The notes beneath the pieces are model-generated. The model saw only the letters and a program-made list of their open reading frames with translations. It searched no databases and had not been told where the DNA came from. 64,000 nucleotides of DNA from Chrysopilus asiliformis (taxonomy: Eukaryota; Arthropoda; Insecta; Diptera; Rhagionidae): the NCBI GenBank assembly GCA_964034945.1, contig OZ035962.1:100318284-100382283 (forward strand), in the 5' to 3' direction. Shown here piece by piece: positions 1 to 10,841 of this stretch (positions are counted from its first letter, which is position 1; every line of letters starts with the position of its first letter). Position numbers and translations under genes: made by a program.

Positions 1-934
1 TTCTCATACAAAGCGCAAGGGGTATCATTCAGTTTGAAGAAAATGATCGCGTCTAAAGGTGATGGCTTCAGTTTTCTACGTTGTCTGTTACTTAAATAAC
101 ATATTGATAACTAGGGATGGATGGATGCATGCCATGAAAAGGTGACTTCAGGGTTTTCAGCTAAGAGAAAACCGTGAGGATTTTCTTCAATCCCAATAGA
201 TACAAAGTTGAGTGACTATCTATCTTTTGCGAATCATCGTCATTCAGGAAAAAAAAAACACTAGACTGAACAACTGTCTGGAATATTTTATCGCTTAGAA
301 TTCGTTAAATGCCAATTTCGTTGTTAGAAATCGTTCTTTTTTTATTGAATTTCGTTCCACTCCCGTGTACGAGTTTACTATCTGCTATTTGGGTTGGTTT
401 TTCAGCATTTTCAGGTTAAGTCAGGAGATTTATCTTTGACATGTTCAGTTTTGAAATAGTTCTTTATGGGAAGGTTATCGAAGTTTAATGTTATTTCGTG
501 ATTATAGTAATCGAATGCCTAATATTAAATTATTTCAATCGAGTTATACTCGTTTCACATATGGGTTTGAAGAGAATACCTTTAAATCAGGGCTTTGTAT
601 TGCAAAATGCACAAGTTTGGAGTTGAAATGGATCATTTGCCATGTAACTATCGAATATTGCGGATGAAAACCTTGACTTTTGATCTGACATAAAAGCTTG
701 TAATTTCGAATCATTTCCACATTTGTCGACGGCTCGCAATAAATTCAATTTGTTAATCCTCTGCAGAGCCAACAAATAAATTAAATTGAGTGTATTATTT
801 ACGAGCTTCTACAAATCTACATAAATATTTCGCAAACTGCTCTTATGTGCAACGAACTACTTGAATCACAATCTCCAGAAGATGTTCAAATCGGTTCTAT
901 GGTGGCTTTTTATTGCCGATTTTTTTTTTCTTTA
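1..934. other. AT-rich stretch, no gene seen
   Basis: Both strands are AT-rich with frequent stops. I see no splice-flanked open frame, no terminal inverted repeat and no tandem array. A 62-codon open frame on the minus strand near 587-775 has no recognisable motif and is of chance length for this composition. Confidence 0.6.
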
Positions 935-999
935 ATGTGAGTAATGGAATGAAGGAACCCAGTGTGCCCTGCGGGTCATTAAAGTTGAATTGAATTGAT
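935..999 (+). mobile_element. 3' tail of a truncated non-LTR retrotransposon
   Basis: The stretch ends in a pentameric TTGAA-type tail (984-998) preceded by GGGTCATTAAAG. The same kind of tail (CATCAATAAATAA followed by TTGAATTGAA) closes the minus-strand insertion at 30850-31012. Non-LTR retrotransposons often end in short tandem repeats, so I read this as the 3' end of a 5'-truncated LINE. No target-site duplication could be fixed here, and the clade is unknown. Confidence 0.45.
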
Positions 1000-1299
1000 T
1001 TCCTCGTGTTCCCACTCAGTTGATTAACGGGTCCACCTCACGCTTGCCATTCAAGACCAGTTGAATATGTTGGACCACATTGGCGAAAGACGTCTCTCCA
1101 GCATAAAGTGCACATAATTCTCGATTATACATAAAAATCATTACGTATGCTCTAACCATATCCACCATACCATCATTTTCGATGTCCGTACTCGAAATCG
1201 CATTTAAACCACAAGTTTGACCGCCTCACAGATACTCATCCGAAGAAGTGCTAGGCACTTCTTTTTTCCTACCTTGTCTGCTTCCTTCCTTCTTCACTT

Positions 1300-1432
1300 T
1301 ACTATAAGTCCACAGTTGAAGATTCCGGTTGTATCTATAGATAGTTGTCCGACGTACAGTATAACAGCAAGTAAATTCGCGATTGACCATTATAGATATA
1401 CCGATGGGTCTGCAACATCCGCAACAGATTAA
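1300..1432 (+). pseudogene. possible RNase H relic of a LINE
   Basis: The plus-strand frame ending at 1432 carries the residues YTDGSATS just before its stop. In the RNase H domain of LINE polymerases an aspartate sits in a YTDGS motif, so this may be a scrap of such a domain. Upstream of the motif the frame is open back to 1217 but not convincingly LINE-like, and no reverse transcriptase motif lies nearby. It could equally be chance; I would not call it a gene. Confidence 0.22.
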
Positions 1433-2035
1433 CGACTTAATTAATGTTGAAGGAACGATTACAATCTCGTAAAATTACGGTTTCTTTTTAGGAGGCATTG
1501 GGACGTTTCGCTTTAGTGTTCAAATAAACGAACAGCACCAAAGAACTAACGAACGAGTGAAAATAAAAACGAACGTATAGGAAAGGAAAATCCAAAAGAC
1601 ATGAAACGTAAGGTAGTTGCGGATGAAAATGCCTTTGAAATACTCGAAAGTTACATGTAAACATGAATTTGTGAAAAAAAAGATCTTGCGGTTAAGATTT
1701 AAAATTAAACGAAAATAATGATTTTTTTTAGTTTAAGTATTTTTATCAAATTGGTCAACATTATCACTATCAAAATATTTTTTTTACATCCTTTTCTATT
1801 CACTTGATTTTTCATATCGTATTAAAAACCATTTTTTTTTGTTAGTTCAATCTTTTTTGCTTCCAAGATACAAATAAAACAGTTTTCCCAAATTTCCTTG
1901 AAGGCAGTGTCTTTTATCGAAAAAATTAGTAACAAAAATAATAATTGTTGACAGGACTCCATACATTATAATTCAGCCGAAGCATTTATTCCCTACTCGG
2001 CCATACAAGAACTCTAACGATTTCTTCGAAAATTA

Positions 2036-3615
2036 TCCCCTCAATTCTGGATAATAGATAAGAGCCTCTTAACTGCTGACTGGACTTTAGAGGAAATTTA
2101 ATAGAAATTGGTATTCCCGATAATAGTTAAGAAATGTCAACCTCTTAACTTTCGTGGAGAATTTTTGTAAACGGTTTTCATATTCTGGGGAAAACTTAGC
2201 AGACGGTTCTAACCTCAAAATCCTCTTAATTTAAGAGAACCTCGCCGATGTCCTCTTACGACCTCTTAACTCGTGTGTTGCGTTTAAAACTCGAAAAAGC
2301 AGTGTTGGGGAGGTCTCCAACAATTTTTTTATGTATAGACAAGTTGTGTAAAATTGTATTCTGAACGTTTTTCACATCACAGGTTTTCGATTAAATTCTC
2401 CGTTTTGGAGAAAATTGTAGAAAAAGTTGCATTGCATGGAGGACGAGGAAAAAAGCTGCAATAACCAGATCTTTATACCCGTATGGTCAAACCAAAGGGT
2501 ATATTAACTTTGCCTTACCGTTTGTAACGCCAAGATCCCGTCATCGCACAAAAAAATGAATTACACCAGTGTGTTTAGAATGATGAAAAAAGTTGAATTT
2601 AGCATGTCCGTCCGTCTGTCCGTCTGTCTGTCTGTGGCCCGGATTGTGGGCGCACGGATTGAGCTACAGACTTGAAATTTTGCGTGGATCCGTTTTTCGT
2701 AAAATGCGAGTCTAAGTTCGTTAATGGGCAAAAATGGACCATTAAGGGGGGTACCCCACATACGAACGAAAATGTTTTTTGCGAATATATCAAAAACGGT
2801 GCATCCTATCAAAAAAGTGCAAGAACAAAAGTTATTTAGAATATGATTCTACATAAAACTCCCATACATCAAAATCCGATTGGAACAAGTTTTAAAAAAA
2901 TCTTATTGGAAAATTTGAATTCAAATGAAATTTTGATACGCCGTTCAATTAAATCACCATACGGGTTTTCAATAATTGCCAGATTGGCAATTATAGCTTT
3001 TGTTATGTTTTATAGTATTTCTGGAAAACTCATGTCTTCGTGGAATTGTTTACCTTTAATGACACAAAAAACGATTTTTTTTTTGGCTGGAATTACTTCA
3101 ACGCATACCTGGAACTTCATTATTTTATGTCTATCAAATGAAATATTTATATGAGTGCAATACATTATTTAACCATAAATTTGTTTGCGCATTACTGAAA
3201 TTATACAAAAATCGTTTAAAAACGATATTGTGTATCTTAAAAACCGTCGATTTTTTTTGCATAATACTTTTTATACCATTTTCATTTCAAACGGTCTGAA
3301 TACTGTAGAAAGCTATTTTTAGCAGATATAAAACTATTCACATGTTTTTCAAGATCCGCAATGTCTTTTTTAAACAATTTTTTGAATTTACTTAGTTTTG
3401 GACACTTCATAATTTCAGAAAAAATCGAAGGTCAATAAACAGCCAAATTTGACGTCTATGAGTAAGTGCTGTCAGATGAAGACATCGTGGTAAATCTCTT
3501 AATTTGCTAAAATCGAAACTCACCAAAATCTCTTACTCAGAATACTAAATTCTTTTAAAATCTCTTAATTATAAATTAAGATATCTCTTAACATCTGTTA
3601 CCTAGAATTGGGGGG
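2036..3615. mobile_element. Element P: inverted-repeat DNA transposon with CTCTTAA subterminal repeats
   Basis: The left end (from 2036) reads CCCCTCAATTCTGGATAATA. The reverse complement of the right end (to about 3615) reads CCCCCAATTCTAGGTAACA. After each end comes a cluster of CTCTTAA motifs: about six between 2066 and 2275, and several between 3495 and 3600 (as CTCTTAA/CTCTTAC). Such subterminal arrays are usual transposase-binding regions in cut-and-paste elements. The interior has no long frame and is split by family A copy A1 (2472-3012). A clear target-site duplication was not found, so superfamily is unassigned. Confidence 0.5.
2472..3012 (+). repeat. Dispersed repeat family A, copy A1
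   Basis: About 540 bp, one of four copies in the window. It opens with the hairpin TATACCC...GGGTATA (2475-2504), followed by a CCGTCTGTC run (2605-2635), a GACTTGAAATTTTGCG core (about 2671-2686), and a GGTACCCC-containing block. It closes with a 10-bp-arm hairpin (ATAATTGCCA, loop GAT, TGGCAATTAT) at about 2970-2993. Open frames across it (for example 2561-2812 minus) only reflect shared repeat composition. It lies inside element P. Confidence 0.75.
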
Positions 3616-4668
3616 TGCGTTTCCTACCTGTTACACGCTTTATGACCATGTTCAGATTGGTTGAAATAGTCCGCCTAATTCTGACAGAAACTGGCAACAT
3701 TAAGGCAAGCTGAGGAAGTGGGGCTCAGTCCCAAGCTTTTAAAAAAACAAGCTTTTAAAAAAACTATCAATTCCAATGATCTTTCTTGTTTAAAACTAAA
3801 TAAATAATCTGTATTATATCTTTTCAAAATAGTTTTCATAAAGTCTTTTTTCTGCGGAAGACAAAATGAAATGTTCTAAGTAAAAAGTTTTCGCTTTTAA
3901 CTGACTCTTTTTGTAGTTTTTCATTTTCAGAAAAAAAATATATTCCGTTTCCATTTTTTCTTCTTTATTTCCGGATTTTAGTTTTTCCTTTGAAAGCTAT
4001 CTCCATATTTCTATATAGTTATATAAATATTTAGAAACAAGACTGAGTATCAAACAACAGCAACAGGAAAAATACTTCCAGGGCAAAAGTTTTCGTTGAG
4101 AGATCTGTGACTTACGTTCTTATTTCATTTTGTTTCTTCCTTTTCCTTAATATTTTCTTTGCTTTCCGGGTTTTTTTCATTTCCCCTTAACTATTTATGC
4201 TTTTCACAAAATTTTTGTTCGCTTAAATGTATGAACGTTTTTTTATGCATGTCTCTGCCCTAAGGAAGGCAAATCTCTTACAAGATGGTAGAGAAAGATG
4301 TGCCCTGAGGTTATTCTTTTGTGTTCGAATGCAAATTTAGTTGCTTGTGTTATTGTTTTTGCTTTTATCGAGAACTTCCGTTTTGAGGACATACACTCGA
4401 CAAATGCAAGGAAATAGTTAAGAAAGAAAATACTTACGGTAGTCTACTGGCTCTGAGGAAAAGTTTTTCATGCTTCCGAATATCGAGTAAGAAAATCTGA
4501 GAGTTAGAATTATGCGGTGAACGAGAAGATTAAACTTAAAAGGATAAGATTAGCACTATATCTAACAATATTTCGTTTATATAGCACGTGAATACAAAAC
4601 ACTTTTGTACATTTTCCCAAGTTTGCCATGAAGCAGGTTTCCTGCGGCATTAGAAGGGGTTAAAACGC
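3616..4668. other. AT-rich stretch, no gene seen
   Basis: No open frame with a recognisable motif, no inverted-repeat termini and no tandem array were found between element P and the mariner copy. Confidence 0.55.
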
Positions 4669-4671
4669 TAT

Positions 4672-5580
4672 TAACACATGGATCAATAAGTCCCGAGACT
4701 AACCCAGAGATGACGCTCGTAGTAAACCAGTAACCACGTCTTTCTAGAGTACTAACCTTTGCTTGAAACGTGTCAAAATTTTAAGTCGATCGGACCAGAA
4801 ACAGCTGAGTTATCGAGGTTGGAGTAAAGTCGTTTTGTAGTTTGTTTAAAAAATGGAAAAAACCGAGTTTCGTGTTCTGATAAAACATTGTTTTTTAATG
4901 GATAAAAACACCGTGCAAGCGAAACAATGGATTGAAAAATGTTACCCGGACTCTTGTCCATCAAAAGCAACGATTTGTCGGTAGTTTGCCGAGTTTAAAC
5001 GTGGTCGTACCGACACAAATGACGCGGAACGCTCGGGTAGACCTGTGGAAGCCGTTACACCGGAAAATGTGAGTGAAGTGACAAAAATTATAATGAAAGA
5101 TCGTAAAGTGAAGCTCCGTGAGATTGCTGAGATAACACAGATATCATATGGAAGTGCATTTACTATCCTTCATGAAAAATTGAGCATGAAAAAGGTTTTT
5201 TCCAAGTGGGTGCCGCGATTGCTTTCGATGAAACAAAAACAGCAACGAGTCGATGATTCAGAAAGCTGTTTATCGCTATTTACTCGCAATAAAAAAGATT
5301 TCTTGCGTCGTTACGTGACCATGGACGAAACATGGATACATCACTACACTCCAGAGTCGAAGCGGCAGTCATCTGAGTGGCGCACAGCTGGCGAAAGCCG
5401 TCCGAAGCGTCCGAAAACGCAGCAGTCAGCTGGCAAAGTCATGGCGTCAGTTTTTTGGGATACGCATGGCGTGACGATTGTATCACCCTAAAAGGTGATT
5501 ATATTGATGAATAAAAAAAAATTTTGCAAAAAAAATGTTGTTTTCATTGTTAGTCTCGGGACTTATTGATCCATGTGTTA
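4672..5580 (+). mobile_element. Internally deleted mariner transposon
   Basis: A 909-bp element bounded by identical 32-bp inverted repeats, left 4672-4703 (TAACACATGGATCAATAAG...) and right 5549-5580. TA dinucleotides flank both ends, as expected of Tc1/mariner targets. Complete mariners are about 1.3 kb, so some 400 bp are missing, all from the 3' part of the transposase gene. Perfect terminal repeats mean the ends could in principle still be recognised by a transposase supplied elsewhere, but this copy cannot make one. Confidence 0.93.
4853..5491 (+). pseudogene. Mariner transposase, truncated and with premature stop
   Basis: The enzyme would cut and rejoin DNA at the mariner ends and insert at TA. 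The frame begins at the ATG at 4853 (MEKTEFRVLIKHCF) and covers the N-terminal helix-turn-helix region. It hits an in-frame TAG at 4982-4984, codon 44, just before FAEFKRGRT; tryptophan is usual here in the family (TGG to TAG). The frame reopens to 5491 with the GRP linker, the WVPRLL motif, the first catalytic aspartate in MDETWIHHYTP (5324-5356) and the VFWD block. It then stops. The two later catalytic aspartates, expected in the HDNA and YSPDL blocks, are absent, so the internal deletion removed them. It is non-functional. The family assignment is secure from the motifs; the subfamily is not determined. Confidence 0.92.
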
Positions 5581-6727
5581 TATAGCGGTTATGCAGTGCT
5601 CTTAAAAGCTACATAAGAAAATACATGAGACCAGATGTTTTTATTGCTGCTGTTGACTTACATAAAATTTTCGTGTAGGCGAACCGTTTAAATTTAGCCA
5701 AATTGCATGCTTCTGAACTAAACCGATTTAAGTTAAAACTCCGATTTTTCTCTAAAACAATTTCGTATTAAATCCCTTTTCGAAGACTTTAAAATTTAAT
5801 TTCATTATGAATTAATTAAAATGAATTTATAATCCCTTCGCCTGAAAGTTTTTCATTTAAGAAAGCCGAATTATTCATGCCATCTCGAATTCCATTGATT
5901 CCTTTTTTAAATAAAATTTCCCGGTAGTGACCAAATTTTTAATATAGGAATAATTGGGCCAGATATGCATGCACTTAAATCAAATGTTTTTTTATGATTT
6001 GTTTACATATTTTATGTTGCTATGATTGAAGTATTCAAAACCAATCTCAGCTATTAATTCAGTATATAAATTGAAGTACATTTCACCGATCGTTCCTTCA
6101 ATCAATATTTATATCTTGAAGTAAAGAGTCAATTGAACTTGTTGAATCAAATAATCAAGTGATATGTCGGTCAGTTGATGCTAATTACAATTATTCAAAC
6201 TCGTGAAATTCCGCATGCTTATCCAATATATGTAGAACATATTTCAAGTTTCTCAGCAATTCTGTAATATCGCAAAGTTTGAATAATAGTTTAAGATTTC
6301 CTACTTTCATTTCACTGATAATCACATCTACTGAATTGTATTGACTTTTCTTCCTGAATGAATATGAGTATAATTAAGCGTGACCCAGAAGCTGTATTTC
6401 GCTTCTACGTTAAAGAATGATGACCATAGCATAATTATCTACCTTTTGATCATTTGAAATTGTAAAGATTTGAATTAGGTTATGAAGAAAAGTATTTTTC
6501 TTAAGTATAAGAATTTTCTTTCTTTTGAATTGCATGTTTATTAGATACTAGAAAAATCGAATCAGAAGATCTTAAATTCGGCCGGAAATTTTCTATGCAA
6601 GTAAAGTTTAGGGTTTCATCAAAAAAATTCGAGAAGGTTTTCTAGGAAAATTCGCGTTTTAACCAGTCATTTTTTTTAAAAAAGGGAAGTTTTAAGAAAA
6701 TCGAAATTGTGGGTAAATTGTTACCAA
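5581..6727. other. AT-rich stretch, no gene seen
   Basis: No coding signal, inverted-repeat element or tandem array recognised. The last 150 bp contain degenerate, poly-T-rich sequence resembling the edges of dispersed repeats elsewhere in the window. Confidence 0.5.
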
Positions 6728-7400
6728 GGAAAGTTTTCGCCAACTAAAATAATACCGTCCCCTTGCCTGCAAACCCCTCTCCTACTATTTTCCGAACCAT
6801 AGGAGCAATTTCGACACGGTTTGCGCTATTGGGTGGATTCTACTCCAATGAAAGTTTCCGTCCACTAAAATACCACCCATCCTCTTGCCTCCGAATCGCT
6901 CTCCTGCTATCTTCTGAACCATGGCCGAATTATACAAGGTCTGCTGGTTATTTTTTGACAGCCACCATTTTGCTACGTCATCGGCAAGAAATTCTTTGTA
7001 ATGTTGATTGTGCGTACGGAGTTGTTTAGCTATATGTTAGCTAGATTTTAGAATTGGGGAAAATTCCCATTGAAGAAGAATTTCTTGCCGATGACGTCAG
7101 AGCTAAGAGAGACTGAGCTGTCAAGCAGACCTTGTATAATTCGGCCATGCTTCTGAACCGTAGGACAATTTTGACGGAGTTAGTGTCATTGAATAAATGG
7201 TCCCTCACGGAAGTTTTCGCACATTGAAATCTACCCCACTCACCTTACCTGTAAAGCCCGCTCCTACTATTTCCTGAACCGTTGGAGCACTTTTGACACC
7301 GTTTGCGCCATTGGGTAGGTCTTAAATTGTCCCCGGGGAAAGTCTTCACGCAATGAAATTTACCCTTCCCCTTGTCAGTAAACCCTTCGCCTGCTATAAT
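6728..7400. repeat. Degenerate minisatellite, about four units of about 110-130 bp
   Basis: Units share GGAAAGTTTTCGCC, TACC-CCTTGCCTG-AAACCC, CTCCTACTATTTTC-GAACC, GGAGCAATTTCGACACGGT and TTGCGCTATTGGGT. They begin near 6728, 6839, 7191 and 7326. The second unit is interrupted by MITE G at 6920-7149. The frames that run through it (such as 6763-7029) follow from the repeat and show no known protein. Confidence 0.65.
6920..7149. mobile_element. MITE G, 230 bp, with 9-bp target-site duplication
   Basis: The terminal inverted repeat begins CATGGCCGAATTATACAAGG (6920-6939), with its complement ending at 7149. It extends through GTCTGCT, and an inner inverted pair (GCAAGAAATTCTT and its complement) lies within. 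The 9-mer CTTCTGAAC stands exactly at both sides (6911-6919 and 7150-7158). The host minisatellite unit is restored when the element and one 9-mer are removed. A 9-bp duplication is typical of Mutator-like elements and also possible for Merlin. No coding capacity. Confidence 0.8.
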
Positions 7401-8075
7401 CTGTCGGTCTTTCCTTCTGTCGGTTTGTCGGTCTGCCTATTTTACGAAAATCGTAGTTTTGAATCATTTTTTGGAAAATTATCTGTAGCTATAACGGGCA
7501 CCTCCCATACAATTTTTTTTTTTGGAAAAACATCTCGAAAACTATGCACTTTAGGCAAAAAAAATCATAGAACATTATTTAAAGGATATAAAATTTTCCA
7601 CATTTTTTGTTTTAACTATTTTTACGTATCTCTAAAGGTGCCGCTCCACATGACAGTAAATACTCGAGTAACTCTCAAAAACTCTCGAGAGTTACTCGCA
7701 GGAGGTTATCCATTTGAGAGTTAATTTCGGCGATTTTTCTCTTTTCAAGACCAATATCTTGATTTTTTTGACATCTTGCTTTGGTAACTCTTGAGAGCTA
7801 CTAGCGAACTTCAAACGCCATTCGTATCTGGCGAGCAACTCCCCGAGAGTTCAGTGGGTGCGTGTCGACTAGAGAGTAGAATCACTTTTGACAGCTCGCA
7901 GAAACTAGCTCGCGAGTTTTTGCGAGTTTCTGCGAGCTACTCTCAGAGACATGTCCATTTGCGAGTAGCTGCTATCGAGAGGTTCTTGCCGGCATTTACT
8001 CTCATGTGGAGCGCCACCTTAACGGCTCTTGAGATATTTGAAAAATATTATTTTTTACATATTTTTTCCGAAACT
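7400..8075 (+). repeat. Dispersed repeat family J, copy J3
   Basis: Starts with a CTGTCGGT/TTTGTCGGTCTG run, then TATCTGTAGCTATAACGGGC, an AAACATCTCGAAAACTATGC block, GGATATAAAATTTTCCACATT, and TTTTTACGTATCTCTAA...CGGCTCTTGAGATATTTG. The same order of blocks is seen at 49730-50690 and, inverted, at 44815-45165. It is split by MITE B1 at the CTCTAACGG site. Confidence 0.6.
7636..8019. mobile_element. MITE B1, 384 bp, inserted at TAA
   Basis: Terminal inverted repeats AGGTGCCGCTCCACATGA... and ...TCATGTGGAGCGCCACCT. The interior is made of GAGTTACTCGCGAGTTTCTGCGAG-like motifs on both strands. TAA stands at 7633-7635 and 8020-8022. Two other family J copies keep the uninterrupted site (TCTCTAACGG near 44890-44900 inverted; TTTAACGG near 50580), which supports a TAA duplication. 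A frame on the plus strand (7791-8114) crosses it but is not a gene. Confidence 0.85.
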
Positions 8076-10464
8076 AAATATGGCAGAGGAAAGTTCTGTA
8101 TTGATTACAACTGATACTTTTTTATTGTATTAAGTTTAGTTTTTTTTGTTATTTTATACTAATATTTATTTATGTACATTTAAACCGTGCTGTCGTTCTA
8201 CATTCCTAAAAAATTTAAATAAATTCAAATTACCAATTCAAATAAAATTAGCGAAAAAATTTCGCGATTTTTTTTAGATATTTTTGTTGTTTTTTTTTTC
8301 TTTTCATTGCTGATTGATTTAATTTATGTGTGTAAAATATTAAATTGGTTATCGGCGAGTGCAGTAAGCACATCAAAGTATTTTGTCCATTAATAATATT
8401 TTTATTTTATATCAAAAATGTTCGTGGTGTGGAAATTCATAATAATATCCAGATGATTTCAGAATTAAGCCAATAAGTGGAAATTGTTAAATTGCACTTC
8501 GATTTTTAGTATGTAATATTAAATAATTACATTTAATTGACAGGTTATAATGTTGGTTAATTACGAAATAAAAAACATTAATTATGAATTGAAATCAAAT
8601 CAAATAGCCAATCGGAAATTGAAACCGAGTTTAAATGAAACTGAATACGTTGAAATATCTAACAGCCTCATATATTGAACATGGCTTTAATAATTTATCA
8701 TAGGGAATTGCAATAAATGCGTTTGTCACCGTATACAGTAAATCCCTTTAACATTAAATTACAGGGATTTACAGTCAAGATTTTTTTTTTCTCCGGTACA
8801 CGTATTGGTATTTTGAATCAACCTACCTTAACAATATGAATTCCATCAACTGATTTAGACCTACAGAAAATATATGGCACTTTTACTAAAGTCTGTTTCA
8901 GTTGCCAGTATATATCAATTAAGCATAGAAACGAATATGTAAATGTTTAACATCCGCTTGTATATTTCTCAACCGCCGAAAGCAATTCCAACAGCTACGT
9001 TCAGTGAAACTATGCCAGGTATTTGAAAAGCGTAATATCGATTTAAGCTAGAGTTCGTTTCCAGTGCTTTATTCAACCCTTAAGTCACGGAATTACAGAA
9101 ATAACGTTCGCGATATTATCCAGTTTTTGTTTGTAGGTAAATCTGTATGTAAAAATAGCTTACTTGGTCTATGCAGGCGGAACACAAGCTTTACCCTGCA
9201 TTCATTTTGATAGTTACTTAGATATATTGGGATATATTAGTAACTATATGTTTGTTATAACAACGACCCTGGGTTTTTAGAACCATGCAAAAAAAAAAAA
9301 ACTGGTGAAAATTGTTCGTAAGCGGAAAAGACTTGAAAATAAAAGACTCCAGCCAGCTACCTGTTCAAATGGTAACTATTGACTAGAAAACTATACAAAC
9401 TAATGGCAGGAAATTAAATGTGCCTAAGGGCACGCACTTTCCAATTAAAAAACAATAAATCATATGCGAAGCTCAATTCACAACCTGTAGTACCTATTTT
9501 TTCGTATTTTATTTAATATACGAAAAAGGGTGACTTTTTCTTCTCATTGAAATTGTTTAGTTTAGAGGGTTGCTCCATAGAATTTGAGTTATACAGTCAT
9601 TCACTGTAGGTTATTATTTTTATAAATTACTGCAGTCCACTATAAGTAGTATCGGAAGTATCAGGAAGCCCATATTTTTAAGGAAAAAAAACCCTCCTTT
9701 TTATTATTATTACTGTCTTTTTCTCTTTTTTGTGGGAACATTTTGATTGAATTATTACTGGGAATGGGGTTACGCCAACAATTTCTACTAGCGATGTGGA
9801 AATTATTGATAACTGCTCATTTATTTCAATTATTTGAAAATTATGTTATTATATGAGGCTCTTTAAAAGTTGAATAGTGTCATATTTAAATCAATTATTC
9901 TTGAATTATACCTAGAATTGATTTAATTTGATTACATGTAATTTAAATTTCAAATGGGAAATATAGTGGTTTGGGGGCACGAAAGTAATGGAAGGTATTG
10001 CATCTAATAATAACTTTTAATTTAACTTTAAAATAATCTGTGAAATTTTCACATAAAAACTCTGTGCTAGCCATAAAATAAATATATATACAGTATATTA
10101 AAAAATATACTGTATCAGTCTTGTTAAAAATTTGGTGTAAGTTCAAGGGAAATGAGACACTCATAAGAACTGTGCAACAAATCGCATATTCTTAGAATTT
10201 TATAAATTATTTTTATTTTATTTTTAAAACTATAAGTAATCAAAAACTGACCGCGTAATTGGAGTAGTCACCTTTTAGTATTTTTCCTTGATAAATATTT
10301 TCTTAAATTATCAAAATGTGATTTCTTACTAAGGAAAAATGGTGGCATAATGACTCAAGTGGAAAAGCACCATTTTAGCCATAACCTGGTTGTAGGCGAT
10401 AAGCCAGAGCACGTTGTTTGAATCCCACCTGCAACACTCGGTCAGTTAAAGTAACTCAACCTTA
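8076..10464. other. AT-rich stretch, no gene seen
   Basis: Only short hairpins were found: TTTTTCGTAT/ATACGAAAAA near 9500-9530 and ATACAGTATA/TATACTGTAT at about 10089-10115. A poly-A tract lies near 9290. A GTTTGAATCC B-box-like string at about 10416 has no convincing A box. Confidence 0.5.
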
Positions 10465-10841
10465 AGGTGCCGCTCCACATGAGAGTAAATACGCGAGTAA
10501 CTCTCAAAAACTCTCGAGAGTTACTCGCAAGAGGTTGTCCATTTGAGAGGTAATTTCGGCGATTTTTCTCTTTTCAAGACCAATTTTTTTGACGTCTTGC
10601 TTTGGCGAGTTCTCGTGAGCTACTAGCGAAATTCAAACGCCGTTCGTATCTGGCGAGCAACTCCCCGAGAGTTCAGTGGGTGCATGTCGACTAGAGAGTA
10701 GACTCACTTTTGACAGCTCGCAGAAACTAGCTCGCGAGTTTTTGCGAGTTTCTGCGAGCGACTCTCAGAGACGTGTCCATTTGCGAGTAGCTGCTATCGA
10801 GAGGTTCTCGCCGACATTTACTCTCATGTGGAGCGGCACCT
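10465..10841. mobile_element. MITE B2, about 377 bp
   Basis: Second copy of the B1 family, closely similar along its whole length, with terminal repeats AGGTGCCGCTCCACATGAGA and complement. It sits between TTA (10462-10464) and TAA (10842-10844), that is TTAA on both outer sides, so TA, TAA and TTAA duplications cannot be told apart here. No coding capacity. Confidence 0.85.

Noticed and set aside
7791..8114. 107-codon frame on the plus strand
   Set aside because: It lies across MITE B1 and its flank; the equivalent frame in B2 (10676-10888) has the same repeat origin.
10375..10450. tRNA-like or SINE promoter sequence (GTTTGAATCCCACC resembling a B box)
   Set aside because: The upstream part gives no proper A box and no cloverleaf could be drawn; no tail or duplication flanks it.
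10465..10841. piggyBac-type MITE because of TTAA on both sides
   Set aside because: The sister copy B1 with empty sites in the same window points to TAA, and the outer T of TTAA at B2 can be host sequence.
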